A stretch of DNA of 64,000 nucleotides from Planctomycetota bacterium (GCA_029550525.1 JAKPHF010000046.1:62001-126000); one strand, 5' to 3'. Shown: positions 1-10,804, numbered from the stretch's first letter. Notes: a model not told the origin generated them from the letters alone. Made by a program: numbers and translations.

Positions 1-198
1 TCGCATACTTCCCCCTCGTGTGGGCAACGCCGGACGGTACAGCGTTCGGTGAATGAGTTGTGAGCTATGAACTGGACATATCGCTGACAGCGGGTCGCTG
101 AGAGCTGCGGGGATACCGACGCCGCCCAGCGCATCAGCTTCCACTCGAGCGGCGTTGCGCGGATGGCGGCCTCGGGGGGCGGGAACTCCACCCGACTT

Positions 199-217
199 GG
201 CGGGCAAGATGCCCGCC
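199..217. repeat. GC palindrome, intergenic repeat family A
   Basis: Near-perfect palindrome GGCGGGCAAGATGCCCGCC in the spacer downstream of the first gene. The same core with small changes in its 5-nt centre recurs between genes throughout the window (for example 25482, 29143, 44989, 50604, 53543). The stem is long enough to fold in RNA or DNA. It lacks a T-run, so it is not an obvious terminator. Confidence 0.85.
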
Positions 218-277
218 CCCCGAGAGACCGTGACTCGTGGCTCGCGCCCGTTCATCGAACGGGGCTTGCAATCGACC

Positions 278-3202
278 TCAATCCATGCAGTTCGGATCGG
301 CCGTCCCACCGATGGTGTAGCAACGCTGGAACCTGGCAAAGTCGTTCATATCCACCACGCCGTCGCGATCGAAGTCGGCCGCGATCTTGCCTTGCGGATC
401 TGCCGGCGGACAGTCGGGAGGCAAGGCTTGCGGATCGTACGGGATGGCCGGCCCCGAAACGCACGCCTGGAAGATATTGAAGTCGTCGCGGTCCACATCG
501 CCGTCTTCATCGAGATCGGCCGACGGCGGCGGCACCTCGAACGGTCCGTACACCCAGATCACGTCGGTGTACGGATCATCGGGGCTGCCACCTTGCTTGA
601 TGAAGACCTTGCCGTCGTGGAAGGCGATGCTGGTGCCGCTTCCGGTCGGTGCCGGCAGGTTGCCCTGGAGGAATCGACCCGATTCGATGTCATAGATGGC
701 AAAGTGGCTGCTCGGCGGTCCCCAGCCTTCGTTGTTCGCCGGCGATCGGCCCGCGACGATAAACAATCCGCCCTCGGCGCCAATCTGCGAAATGCCCGCC
801 CAGCCCGGCGGAACGGCACAGATCGCAGAACCGTACCCGATTTCCCACGGCAGCTGTGCCAAGTTCTCCGCCGTCGAGTTGGCATGATCCCAGTCGTCCC
901 AGTTGGACCCGAAGTAGTTGTTGCGAATCAGTGTGGTCGGATCCACCCTCCACAGCCGATCGCCTGTCCCGCGCGGTTCCGTGACCCAGTCGTTCTTGAT
1001 GCCGTAGAGCAGACCGTCGCCCGGCCCGGCGGTCATCTGGGCCGCCCGGCTGAACCAGTTGGGGTCGGTTCCGAGAATGTTGCTGAACGCCGCACGCTGG
1101 CAGGTGACGGCATCGAGGTTGTCGAGGTCGGCAATGGTGATGTAGCCGCCCTGGTTGACCGCCGCGGCATGAGTGTTGCCGTACACCGTGCCGCCAATCA
1201 CGACATAGCCCGTGTTGCCGAACAGCCGGCTGCCGCGGTGCGTCCACGTGCCAGTTTCGATGTCGTAGGTGGTCAGCACGTCGGCTTCACCGTCGTGACG
1301 CCGGGTGATCAGCATCCCCTGACCGTAAGCCAGCGCTCCGTTATCGCCCGAGTTGCCGCCCGGCGCGCTAGGCAGCGGGGTCCAGGTTACCCCGCCGTCT
1401 TCGGTGGCGTACAGATCGCCATAGCTGTTGCGATAGTAGTAGAGCCTGGTCCCGTCCGAGGCCAGCGAGGTTCCAAACGCGCCCTCGATCGGCGCCTGGC
1501 GGGTCTTGATGGTCAGGACCGACAATGGATCGTTGACCTGCACACTCCAACTCACCGTGCCGGACCCGCCGGGGTTGATCGCCTCTACCGTGATTTCGAA
1601 CGTCTGCCCGACGTCGGCCGGGCTCGGCGTCCAGCCGTAAACACGACCGGTGTTGCTGACCTTCAGCCCCTCCGGACCGGCCACCTTGGCCCACCGGCCC
1701 GCGGGGTCGCCGCCGGCCACCTCCAACTGAACCACGTACTCGGTGTACACGCCCACGGTGTCCAGAGCAGGCATTGCCGCCACTACCGGGGCAACGAAAG
1801 GCCGCATCGCCAGGGCGTAGAGCGTGCCATGCGTACCTTCCTGACCGTCAATGAAGTAGATCGTGCCGTCTGGACCGACGGTCAGATCACGGAAGTTGTA
1901 GGCCCCGTTCTGGGGAGCGGGATCGTCAGGACTGAACCACTCCTGCAAGCGGCCGCCGCCTTGGGCGTCCTGAATGTAGATGCGCCGCTTGGTGGGCGGA
2001 TCGCTGGCGGCCGACGTGCCCGACACGAAGATCGCTTCACCCGCATCGGTCACCAGGGCGGCCAGAGGCTGCGATTCGCCCAGGCTGTCCGGACCGTCGT
2101 AGTACCAGTCAACCTGGCTCGCCGGCAGGTTCTCCCCGCCCAGGTCGCCCGGGTCGCTGATGGAGCGGACATCGCCGCCGAAGCCGGCGAAGATGAAACC
2201 GGATCCGTCGGGCTTCAGCGTGTGCGTACCGTAAAACCCGCCGTTAAACGACGAGCCGAGCTCGCTGTTGCGCGCCACCCACTTCTTCGTCCCGGTCACC
2301 GGATCGTACGCTTCGACCGTCGAGCCGTAGTCGCCCCAGTGCATGCTGTACAGCACGTTCAGCGTGGGGTTGTACATGATGTACGAGACCGCCGTACGAA
2401 TCGGCGAGTTCGTCCACTGGAGCGTGGCGGCCGTGGTCGATACCCGCACACAGTTGATCTTGGCGTCGGACACATCCGCCCCCGACAGACGGTCGTGATT
2501 CCAGTACAAGCCGTGCTCGCCCGGGCCGAACACGTCGGGGACCAGCGTGGTGTTGCGCCAGGTCACGTCGCCGCTCGTCGCTATCGGCGTCGCGTGGAGG
2601 ATGGCGCCATCGCTGGCGCGGATGGCGAACACGTAGCTCACGCCGAGATCCGCGTCCCGCGTGGTAACACCGTAAATCGTTCCATTGTGCAGGGCCATGT
2701 TCAAGGCCACCGGCTTGGGCAACGGATCCGATTCCCAGATTACCGCCCCCGTGCTCTTGTTCAACGCGTAGACGGTGGGGAAATCGTTGTTGTACCGGGC
2801 CGAGTACACGGCGTCGGAACCCACAATGGGCGTCAAATCGGAAGCGATGCTGTCGGTCAGCGGGCTTGCCCAGAGAAAACTGCCGTCCGTCTTGCTGATC
2901 TTGATGACGCCGGAATTGGCGACCTCCGTGCTGTAGTAGCCGGTGAAATAAAGGTCACCGTTCTCATCGAAAACGAAATTGACGAACGTGGAACGTCGGG
3001 TGTTATACGTCGTCCCGATGTCTTTCTTCCATTTCACGGGCGCGTCCTGGTCGATGGCCAGGACCGGGGCCTGGTACACGTACGTGCGAAAATTGTTGCC
3101 GCCCGTGATGCCGAACCCAGGCAATGGGTTGTCCTGGGCGTGGAGCAGCGAGCCTGCGAAAAGACAGAGGACCGCCGTCCAGCGCAGCGCGCGCGTTCGC
3201 AT
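278..3202 (-). CDS. Secreted PQQ-like beta-propeller protein with dockerin-like C-terminus
   Basis: Predicted 974-residue exported protein. I start it at the ATG at 3202, which follows a strong AGGAGGAGG ribosome site and opens a classical signal peptide (residues 1-22, ending LLHAQ); the reading frame is open 40 codons further upstream but without a signal. Residues about 30-480 carry repeated blades like those of PQQ-binding propellers (for example GVIKISKTDGSFLW and VYALNKSTGAVIW). An Ig/cadherin-like putative sugar-binding segment follows (about 500-570, TGRVYGWTPSPADVG), then a second propeller-like part. The last 85 residues hold two Asp-rich EF-hand-like calcium loops (DLDEDGDVDRDDF and DFDRDGVVDMNDF), the dockerin-like signature common at the C-termini of exported Phycisphaerae proteins. 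Substrate unknown. No cohesin partner is seen in the window. Confidence 0.85.
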   Translation of the reverse strand: MRTRALRWTAVLCLFAGSLLHAQDNPLPGFGITGGNNFRTYVYQAPVLAIDQDAPVKWKKDIGTTYNTRRSTFVNFVFDENGDLYFTGYYSTEVANSGVIKISKTDGSFLWASPLTDSIASDLTPIVGSDAVYSARYNNDFPTVYALNKSTGAVIWESDPLPKPVALNMALHNGTIYGVTTRDADLGVSYVFAIRASDGAILHATPIATSGDVTWRNTTLVPDVFGPGEHGLYWNHDRLSGADVSDAKINCVRVSTTAATLQWTNSPIRTAVSYIMYNPTLNVLYSMHWGDYGSTVEAYDPVTGTKKWVARNSELGSSFNGGFYGTHTLKPDGSGFIFAGFGGDVRSISDPGDLGGENLPASQVDWYYDGPDSLGESQPLAALVTDAGEAIFVSGTSAASDPPTKRRIYIQDAQGGGRLQEWFSPDDPAPQNGAYNFRDLTVGPDGTIYFIDGQEGTHGTLYALAMRPFVAPVVAAMPALDTVGVYTEYVVQLEVAGGDPAGRWAKVAGPEGLKVSNTGRVYGWTPSPADVGQTFEITVEAINPGGSGTVSWSVQVNDPLSVLTIKTRQAPIEGAFGTSLASDGTRLYYYRNSYGDLYATEDGGVTWTPLPSAPGGNSGDNGALAYGQGMLITRRHDGEADVLTTYDIETGTWTHRGSRLFGNTGYVVIGGTVYGNTHAAAVNQGGYITIADLDNLDAVTCQRAAFSNILGTDPNWFSRAAQMTAGPGDGLLYGIKNDWVTEPRGTGDRLWRVDPTTLIRNNYFGSNWDDWDHANSTAENLAQLPWEIGYGSAICAVPPGWAGISQIGAEGGLFIVAGRSPANNEGWGPPSSHFAIYDIESGRFLQGNLPAPTGSGTSIAFHDGKVFIKQGGSPDDPYTDVIWVYGPFEVPPPSADLDEDGDVDRDDFNIFQACVSGPAIPYDPQALPPDCPPADPQGKIAADFDRDGVVDMNDFARFQRCYTIGGTADPNCMD

Positions 3203-3438
3203 GAGAACCTCCTCCTGACGTGATACCCGGATCGACATTGCGTCGAGTCCGCCCCTTGGGGAAGCGCGTAGACTCTCGAGACGCACAATTGCACGGACTT
3301 TCGGGGATCTTGGGCGGTTCAAACAGGAAGTGGTCTGTCGAAGATCGCCTCCTTACCCCCGAGCGATGGCATGCTACCGCCGCCCGCGGGCCCGGTCAAC
3401 AAAAATGTTCGCCACGAAGCCGTCCGGACACCGCAGGA

Positions 3439-4638
<1,200 letters not shown>

Positions 4639-4644
4639 CCCCGG

Positions 4645-4672
4645 CCACTTATATGTGGAGGTCATATAGTGG
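4645..4672 (+). promoter_or_regulatory. Inverted repeat over RBS and start codon; candidate PadR operator
   Basis: The arms CCACTTATATG and CATATAGTGG are inverted copies (one extra T on the left). They enclose the ribosome site TGGAGGT, and the right arm includes the GTG start codon at 4669. The core ATATG-N7-CATAT is perfect. As DNA it would suit a dimeric PadR repressor acting on its own operon; as RNA the hairpin would hide the ribosome site. Both are inference. Confidence 0.5.
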
Positions 4673-5031
4673 ACTTTGACGAATGCCCCTGCACGGGTAA
4701 GACGCTCGCCCGGCTGCTGCAACCGGCGATCATGTCGGTACTGGCTCAGGAGCCGCTCCACGGCTACCTCATCGCCCAGCGACTCCGAACACTGGCCATC
4801 TTTGAGGGGACAACGCCGGATTATGCCGGCGTCTACCGCACGCTCAATGCCATGCAGGAACAAGGGCTGGTTCGCGCTTCGTGGGACACGCCCGAATCCG
4901 GCCCGGCCAAACGCTGCTACCAGCTGACTCGTGCGGGCAAGGCGTGCATGGCCCAATGGCTCGAGACGCTCCAGCGCTATGAGCGGGCCATCCACGAGCT
5001 CACTGAAGTCTTGGGGGCGCGACTGGCATGA
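4669..5031 (+). CDS. PadR-family transcriptional regulator with Cys-rich N-terminus
   Basis: 120-residue winged-helix regulator. The central part (LLQPAIMSVLAQEPLHGYLI, then GVYRTLNAMQEQGLV) is the PadR DNA-binding domain, followed by a short dimerisation helix. It starts at a GTG with a GGAGG site 8 nt upstream. The N-terminus DFDECPCTGKT carries two cysteines that could sense a metal or metalloid; this is inference, as is the ligand. The stop codon overlaps the next start (ATGA at 5028), so it is translationally coupled to the channel gene. It probably represses its own operon through the adjacent inverted repeat. Confidence 0.85.
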   Translation: MDFDECPCTGKTLARLLQPAIMSVLAQEPLHGYLIAQRLRTLAIFEGTTPDYAGVYRTLNAMQEQGLVRASWDTPESGPAKRCYQLTRAGKACMAQWLETLQRYERAIHELTEVLGARLA

Positions 5032-5921
5032 CCTCCACACCCGGCCCGATCCGCGCCTGTCTGGCCGAGGTCATCGGCACGTACATCCTGGTGTTCTTCG
5101 GTGTCGGCGCGGTTCACGCAGCGGTTCTGACCGACGCGCAATCCGGAATCTGGCAAGTGGCCATCGTCTGGGGCGTGGCCATCGCCCTGGCCATCTACGC
5201 CGTCGGCGCGATCTCCGGCGCGCATATGAACCCGGCCATCACCGTGGCATTCGCAGTCCTCCGCGGTTTTTCGCCCCGGCAAGTTCCGCTGTACATCGCG
5301 GCCCAGCTCGTCGGCGCGTTCCTCGGAGCAGCCACGCTCTACACGCTGTTTTCCGGCACACTCGCCGAATTTGAAGCCGCCAACGGCATCACCCGCGGAC
5401 AACCGGGCAGCGAGTTGTCAGCCATGGTGTACGGCGAGTACTTCCCGAATCCGGCGGTAGCCAAGGCCCTCAGTTGGTCGCCCGGATGCGTCTCCGAAAC
5501 CCAGGCCATGCTCGCCGAAGGCGTCGGCACGGCATTTCTCGCATTCTTCGTGTTTGCCGTGACCGACCGAAGGAACGCCGGCGGCCCCGGCGCCGCGCTG
5601 CTGCCCATCTGCATCGGCCTGACCGTATCCATCGTCATCTCGGTGGTCGCCCCGCTCACACAGGCGGGTCTTAACCCCGCGCGAGACTTGGGGCCGCGAC
5701 TGTTTGCGTATTGTGTCGGATGGGGCAGCGTCGCCATCCCCGGGCCTCGCTCGGGGTTCTTCACCGTGTACATCGCGGCCCCGCTGTTGGGAGGCATTGT
5801 CGGGGCGGCCGTCCATGACTGGGTGCTTCGCCCCCGAACCGCTGGAGCAAGGCATGCAATCGACGCGAATGCTGATCGTGGGAGGGTTCCTGGGCGCTGG
5901 CAAGACGACGCTGCTTGCTGA
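5028..5921 (+). CDS. Aquaglyceroporin (MIP family channel)
   Basis: 297-residue membrane channel of the major intrinsic protein family. Both half-helix motifs are present: NPA at residues 68-70 and NPA at 216-218 in the GLNPARD context. The Asp after the second motif (D220) is typical of the glycerol-facilitator branch rather than strict water channels, so small neutral solutes (glycerol, urea, As(OH)3 and similar) are plausible substrates. Six hydrophobic segments are visible. It overlaps padR by 4 nt. Its last 68 nt overlap the next gene, where the tail after WVLRPR looks unlike MIP proteins and may be a run-on. Confidence 0.9.
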   Translation: MTSTPGPIRACLAEVIGTYILVFFGVGAVHAAVLTDAQSGIWQVAIVWGVAIALAIYAVGAISGAHMNPAITVAFAVLRGFSPRQVPLYIAAQLVGAFLGAATLYTLFSGTLAEFEAANGITRGQPGSELSAMVYGEYFPNPAVAKALSWSPGCVSETQAMLAEGVGTAFLAFFVFAVTDRRNAGGPGAALLPICIGLTVSIVISVVAPLTQAGLNPARDLGPRLFAYCVGWGSVAIPGPRSGFFTVYIAAPLLGGIVGAAVHDWVLRPRTAGARHAIDANADRGRVPGRWQDDAAC

Positions 5922-6957
5922 AGCGGCCGGCCGACTGGTTCGACAGGGCCGGCGAGTGGGCTTCATCACCAACGACCAGGCTCCCAATTTGGTGGACACG
6001 CGGCTGCTGGCCACGCAGGGTTATCCCGTCGAGGAAGTCGCCGGCAGCTGCTTCTGCTGCAACTTCGACGGGTTCACGCAGTCGGCTGCGGCGCTGATCG
6101 ACCATGCGCAGCCGGATGTCATCATCGCCGAGCCGGTGGGCAGTTGCACCGATCTGTCGGCCACCATTCTTCAGCCGCTCAAGAAGCAGTACGCGGAGCG
6201 TTTTGAGGTCTCGCCTCTGTCCGTGCTGGTGGATCCCGCGCGTCTTCGCCAGATCCTCGGCAAGGCTGAGGGAACGCTGCACCCGGACGCCGCCTACATC
6301 TGTTATCAACAGCTGGAAGAGGCCGACGTCGTGGTGGTGAACAAGGCCGATCTGCTGACGGAGCAGGAAGTGGCCGAGCTGAAAAGCCTGTTGCTCGTGC
6401 ACTTTCCCGGCCGCGAAGTGTGGTTCATCTCAGCCAAGACCGGCGACGGCGTGGACGAGTGGCTCGAGGCCATGCTGACCGGGAAGCGCGGGGGATCGCA
6501 CATCGCCGACGTGGATTACGACCGATACGCCAATGGTGAAGCGGTGCTCGGATGGTTGAACGGATCGTTCCGTCTCACCGCCGTTGCCAAGCCGGTCCTC
6601 TGGGCGGAGTTTGGTCGCGACTTCCTTCAGCTTTGTCGACAGGAGTGCATCCGCCGCTCCGCCGAGATCGGGCACGTCAAACTGATGATCGAGGCGGACA
6701 CGGGCGTATGCCTGGGCAATCTCACATCCACCGGCACCGAGCCCGTCCTCCGCAATCGCATGAGCGGACGATCAACGCAAGCACGGCTGGTGATCAACGC
6801 TCGCGTGGAAACGACGCCGGATACACTGGAGAACCTCGTTCGCGAGGCGCTCGAGCAAGTGGCCGGCCCCGATATCGACGTGACGACGGAAGATCTCCGC
6901 GTGCTGAGCCCCGGCCGCCCCACGCCCACGCATCGCATCCTCACGGTAGTGGAGTGA
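5854..6957 (+). CDS. CobW/P47K-type G3E GTPase
   Basis: 367-residue P-loop GTPase of the COG0523/CobW class, a family of metal chaperones and metalloenzyme maturation factors. The P-loop GGFLGAGKTT is at residues 10-19, the metal-binding C-x-C-C motif at C66-C68-C69 (GSCFCCNF), and the guanine-specificity NKAD at 163-166. The C-terminal half is not the usual CobW C-domain and I do not recognise it. The start is the ATG at 5854 with GGAG upstream, inside the end of the channel gene, which argues for co-translation. Which metal or enzyme it serves is unknown; its coupling to a solute channel and a Cys-bearing regulator suggests a shared metal(loid) or corrinoid-related role. Confidence 0.85.
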   Translation: MQSTRMLIVGGFLGAGKTTLLAEAAGRLVRQGRRVGFITNDQAPNLVDTRLLATQGYPVEEVAGSCFCCNFDGFTQSAAALIDHAQPDVIIAEPVGSCTDLSATILQPLKKQYAERFEVSPLSVLVDPARLRQILGKAEGTLHPDAAYICYQQLEEADVVVVNKADLLTEQEVAELKSLLLVHFPGREVWFISAKTGDGVDEWLEAMLTGKRGGSHIADVDYDRYANGEAVLGWLNGSFRLTAVAKPVLWAEFGRDFLQLCRQECIRRSAEIGHVKLMIEADTGVCLGNLTSTGTEPVLRNRMSGRSTQARLVINARVETTPDTLENLVREALEQVAGPDIDVTTEDLRVLSPGRPTPTHRILTVVE

Positions 6958-7020
6958 GGGCCATTGGGGCCTGCGGCCCGGGGCTGGGGCCTGGGGGCTA
7001 GGGATGACCAGGGGCTGGTT

Positions 7021-7072
7021 TGTGGTGCACGCTTCCAGCATGCACAGTGCAGGCAGGATGCCTGCACCACAA
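7021..7072. repeat. Nested palindrome, intergenic repeat family B
   Basis: Element built from two inverted pairs: TGTGGTGCA...TGCACCACA outside, with GTGCACGCTTCCAGCATGCAC and GCAGGCAGGATGCCTGC inside. A second copy lies at 47411-47480 and a shorter match (TGCTTCCAGCATG) overlaps the pyrD start at about 17810. It forms a two- or three-arm structure on either strand. Confidence 0.8.
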
Positions 7073-7140
7073 TTCCGCCACACACGTGCACAGTAATGGG
7101 CTTTGCCGCCTCTTGCGCGGACCCATGAGATGCAACGGCG

Positions 7141-7205
7141 TCACTTATTCGTCATTCTGGTTTCGAGCTTCTTTCGTCTTTCGCCATTCGGATTTCGTCA
7201 TTGCG
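7141..7205. repeat. TTCGTCATTCG-type intergenic repeat, family C
   Basis: Run of degenerate TTCGTCATTC / GGATTTCGTCATT units between the CobW gene and murJ. Similar runs lie at 13256-13300, 19315-19352 and 60600-60700, always outside genes. Confidence 0.75.
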
Positions 7206-7211
7206 CCTTCG

Positions 7212-8741
7212 TCAGTCGCTGCCGCCGATCATCTCCCGCAGTTCGCGAACGCGCAGGATGTAGGCGGCAGCCACATACGAGGCGGCGCCCACCAGAATCA
7301 GCGCAGGCAGTCGGATGACCGTGCGGTAATCGATGAGGTGGAACCGATCGGCGGCGGCGACGGCCATCGCCATGATCGCTGCGGCCACGACGATGCGGAG
7401 GACACGGCCGGCGATCAGCCGCCATTCGATGACGCGCAGCTTGCGGTCGAAGCGCCATAGGAGCCAGCTCACCTGGAGCGTGCCGGTGATGGCCGACGAT
7501 AGCGCGAGGCCCGCTTCGCGCAGCGGCGTCTGCACGAGCACGAGGTTGAGGCCGAAGTTCACGACCACGTTGGCGATCGAGGCCTTCAGCGGCGTGCGTA
7601 CGTCCCCCGTCGCGTAAAACGCCCGCACGATGAGCTGATTGATACCGAACGCCCAGATGCCCAGCGCATACATGAGCAACGCGAACGCGACCCGCCCCAC
7701 GGCATCCTCAGCCCGAGCGAACTCGCCGCGGTTGAACAGCAACTCGATCAGCGGATAGCGGACGACGATCATGCCCAGCGCGCAGGGGAGCGCCTCGAAC
7801 GAGGCCACGCAGATGCCCCGTGAAAGCGAACGTCCCAACCCGTCGAGATCACCCTCGGCAGCATGACGCGACAGGGCGGGAAAGATAGCCGTCGCCAAGG
7901 CGATGGCGAACACGCCCAGCGGAAACTGGTACAGACGCTGCGCGTACGAAAGGATGGCCGGACCCGAGTCATCCACGAACCACAGCGCCAACAGCGGATC
8001 GAGCAGCGCGTTGAGTTGCACCGCGCCCAGCCCCGCCGTCATGGGCAACATGGTGATGGCGATTCGGCGCACGTACGGGTTATGCCAATCGATCCGCAGT
8101 CGCAGGCGCAAGCCGGCCCGCCGCAGTCCCCACGCCAGCCAGACCACCTGGGCGATGCCCGCCAGCACGACCGCCACTGCCAGCACCACGATGCCCGCCC
8201 GGGGCTCAAGCCTCGAGCCGCCCAGCGCCCCGGCGATCATGAACACGTTGAGCACGATGGGCGCGGCGGCGGCCGGCGCGAACCGGCCCATCACGTTCTG
8301 CAGGCTCCCCAGCAACGCGGTCACGCAGATCAAGGCGGAGAACGGCAGCGTGATGATGGTCAGACGCAGGATGAGCCCGGCGGTCTCGTCGAGCGGGCAG
8401 CACCACACGATGAGCAGCATCACCAGGTCGGCGACGACGGAGATGCCGCCCAGCAGGACGGCCAGCAGCCCCACCACTCGCCCGGCCAGATCGTCCAGTC
8501 CTTCGACGCCCTCGCGAGTGTATCGCTCCGTGAAAACCGGCACGCTGGCCGCCGTGAGGGCGCCCTCGCCGAAGAGCCGCCGAAACAAGTTCGGGATCTG
8601 AAACGCGATCGTCCAGGCCGACATGATGGCGCCGACACCGAAGGCGTAGCTGCACGCCATGTCGCGACCCAGGCCCAACACGCGCGAGACGAGCGTGAGG
8701 ACGCTGATCAGCCGGGCCGATCTGAAAACCTTTACGGACAT
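7212..8741 (-). CDS. murJ: Lipid II flippase MurJ
   Basis: 509-residue polytopic membrane protein of the MviN/MurJ (MOP) family, which moves lipid-linked peptidoglycan precursor across the inner membrane. The N-terminus has the family pattern (VLTLVSRVLGLGRDM and FQIPNLFRRLFGEGALTAASVPVF). About 14 hydrophobic segments can be counted and the length is typical. It begins at an ATG 230 nt from the divergent sulfatase, so the two probably have back-to-back promoters. It indicates a conventional peptidoglycan cycle in this organism. Confidence 0.95.
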   Translation of the reverse strand: MSVKVFRSARLISVLTLVSRVLGLGRDMACSYAFGVGAIMSAWTIAFQIPNLFRRLFGEGALTAASVPVFTERYTREGVEGLDDLAGRVVGLLAVLLGGISVVADLVMLLIVWCCPLDETAGLILRLTIITLPFSALICVTALLGSLQNVMGRFAPAAAAPIVLNVFMIAGALGGSRLEPRAGIVVLAVAVVLAGIAQVVWLAWGLRRAGLRLRLRIDWHNPYVRRIAITMLPMTAGLGAVQLNALLDPLLALWFVDDSGPAILSYAQRLYQFPLGVFAIALATAIFPALSRHAAEGDLDGLGRSLSRGICVASFEALPCALGMIVVRYPLIELLFNRGEFARAEDAVGRVAFALLMYALGIWAFGINQLIVRAFYATGDVRTPLKASIANVVVNFGLNLVLVQTPLREAGLALSSAITGTLQVSWLLWRFDRKLRVIEWRLIAGRVLRIVVAAAIMAMAVAAADRFHLIDYRTVIRLPALILVGAASYVAAAYILRVRELREMIGGSD

Positions 8742-8971
8742 GGGGGTAAGACGATACTGTCGCGCGACGCCGCCGACAACTGGCCGGCGTGGCGTTCCGC
8801 AGGTTTTCCGGTGACGGCGAACTGACCGTGAAATCTCACGAGGACGGCCAAACTACCGCTGCAAAAGAATGGCCGATGCCGTAGTATTCCTGGCCGAGAA
8901 GACGCGAGACCAAGCGTGCGAACCGGACGTTCACCCGCCCCGCCCGCGACGCACCGCGAAAGGAGGACACG

Positions 8972-10360
8972 ATGAGCCGACGATCCATGCTCGCGCTGGC
9001 AGCCCTTTTGTCAGCGACGGCCGCGGCCGCACCGGGCCCGAATGTGATCATCATTTACTCCGACGACATGGGCATCGGCGACGTAGGCTGCTACGGCGCC
9101 ACGGACATTCGCACGCCCCACCTGGACGCCCTGGCCGCCAACGGCGTTCGCTTCACGAACTACTATTCCGCCGCCCCCGTGTGCTCGCCCTCGCGAGCCG
9201 CCCTGCTGACCGGGCGCTATCCCTTACGGGCGGGCGTGCCGACGAACGTTTCGTCGCAACCCGGCGCCGCGGGCATGCCGGCCGAACAGATCACCTTCGC
9301 CGAGCTGGCCCGGTCGCGAGGCTATGCGACGGCCCTCACGGGCAAGTGGCACCTCGGCTTCTCCGACGACACGCGGCCCAACGCCCAGGGTTTCGACGAG
9401 TTCTTCGGCCACCACGCCGGGTGCATCGACTTCTACTCGCACATGTTTTATTGGCAGAACCCACCCCACCACGACCTGTACCGCAACCGCGAGGAGATCC
9501 ACGAGGAAGGCCAATACATGACCGACCTCATCGCCCGCGAGGCCATCCGGTTCATCCGGTCGCAGGCGACACCAACGTCCGGCGAGCGAAAGCCCTTCCT
9601 GCTCTACGTCGCGTTCAACGCGCCGCACTATCCGATGCAGGCTCCCGAGCGCTTCCGCCGCATGTACGCCGATCTGCCCGCAGAGCGTGCGATTTACGCC
9701 GCGATGGTGACGGCCATGGACGATGCGATCGGCCGGATCCTGCAGACGCTCGACGACACAAACCTGGCGGATGATACCTTCGTCTTCTTCGCCTGCGACA
9801 ACGGCGCGACGACCGAGCTGCGTGCCAACGGCAAGGGCGGCAGCAACGGGCCCCACCGCGGCCACAAGTTCAGCCTCTTCGAGGGCGGGATTCATCTGCC
9901 GGCTATCGTTCGCTGGCCGAAGGTCGTTCCTCGCGGTCAGACGCGCGACCAACTCGTGTGCGCGATCGATGTGTGGCCCACGTCGGCCGAGATCATGGGC
10001 GCGGAGGTTCCAGCAGATCATCGCATCGACGGCATGAGCCTCATCCCCGTGCTCAAAGATCCGAACGCCCCCGGACACGACGCGCTCTTCTGGAAGCAGG
10101 GCGAGCAGGAAGCGACTCGCCAGGGTCGCTGGAAGCTGGTGATGAACGGCCTGGACACGGGTGAGAACGATCAGCGAACCAAACTCACCGGCGAGGACGC
10201 GATCTTCCTGGCCGATCTACAGACCGATCCCGCCGAGCGTCGCAATCTGCGTCGCGAGCATCCCGAACTGGTGCGCGAGCTGCAACAGCGGCACGAACAG
10301 TGGCAATCTGACCTGGGACTGGCTTCAAAACCGCGCGGCCTGGATGAGAAAACGCGCTGA
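8972..10360 (+). CDS. Secreted type I sulfatase
   Basis: 462-residue formylglycine-dependent sulfatase with an N-terminal signal peptide (residues 1-20) and a strong AAAGGAGG ribosome site. The modification motif C71-S-P-S-R begins the signature ending LLTGR. Metal-binding YSDDMG lies at 29-34 and CDNG in the second half; GKWHLG and HYPMQAP supply other active-site residues. It should hydrolyse sulfate esters from carbohydrates or other substrates outside the cytoplasm. No formylglycine-generating enzyme is in the window. Planctomycetes typically carry many such genes; the substrate cannot be read from sequence. Confidence 0.93.
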   Translation: MSRRSMLALAALLSATAAAAPGPNVIIIYSDDMGIGDVGCYGATDIRTPHLDALAANGVRFTNYYSAAPVCSPSRAALLTGRYPLRAGVPTNVSSQPGAAGMPAEQITFAELARSRGYATALTGKWHLGFSDDTRPNAQGFDEFFGHHAGCIDFYSHMFYWQNPPHHDLYRNREEIHEEGQYMTDLIAREAIRFIRSQATPTSGERKPFLLYVAFNAPHYPMQAPERFRRMYADLPAERAIYAAMVTAMDDAIGRILQTLDDTNLADDTFVFFACDNGATTELRANGKGGSNGPHRGHKFSLFEGGIHLPAIVRWPKVVPRGQTRDQLVCAIDVWPTSAEIMGAEVPADHRIDGMSLIPVLKDPNAPGHDALFWKQGEQEATRQGRWKLVMNGLDTGENDQRTKLTGEDAIFLADLQTDPAERRNLRREHPELVRELQQRHEQWQSDLGLASKPRGLDEKTR

Positions 10361-10396
10361 CCCGTCGTTCGAACCTGACCTTTCGAATTTGTTCCT

Positions 10397-10552
10397 TTAT
10401 GTGCCCGTAAACAGGTTCACGAAGCCCGACACGATGGCGCCTGCGCCGGCGAGTCTGATCCAAAACTCGTTCCCGCAGCATGCACCGCACTGGAAGAGAA
10501 CGGCCGAACCGGCCGCCAACGCTGACCATCGCAGAACACGTTGATAACGCAT
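10397..10552 (-). CDS. Small membrane/exported protein, 51 aa
   Basis: Short frame between the sulfatase and bioA. The ATG at 10552 follows GGAG at 7-nt spacing. The product has a charged start (MRYQRVLRW), one hydrophobic segment (SALAAGSAVLFQ), a CGACCG cysteine patch and a second hydrophobic segment (LAGAGAIVSGFVNLF). It resembles small exported proteins seen in planctomycete genomes, but I recognise no family. It is convergent with the sulfatase. An alternative start 60 nt upstream is possible. Confidence 0.45.
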   Translation of the reverse strand: MRYQRVLRWSALAAGSAVLFQCGACCGNEFWIRLAGAGAIVSGFVNLFTGT

Positions 10553-10804
10553 GTGGTTTCTCCGGTCCGTCAGCGCCGCAAGGAGGCTCCCGCCGCCTCG
10601 CCGCCGGCGCAACGGTCTGCATGGTGTATTGTTGGACCGCGCAGACGAATCGGAACACGCCGATCCCGGAGCGGGTCACCCGATTCTCCCCGCGCCTGGC
10701 GACCTAAGCATGCTCCCGAGCGGCGGCGCTCACAAAGGATGACCGCGGCATCATGGCGAACCGCTTGGCGGGCAGGCGGGGCGCCGAGTAACATACCCCC
10801 ACTG

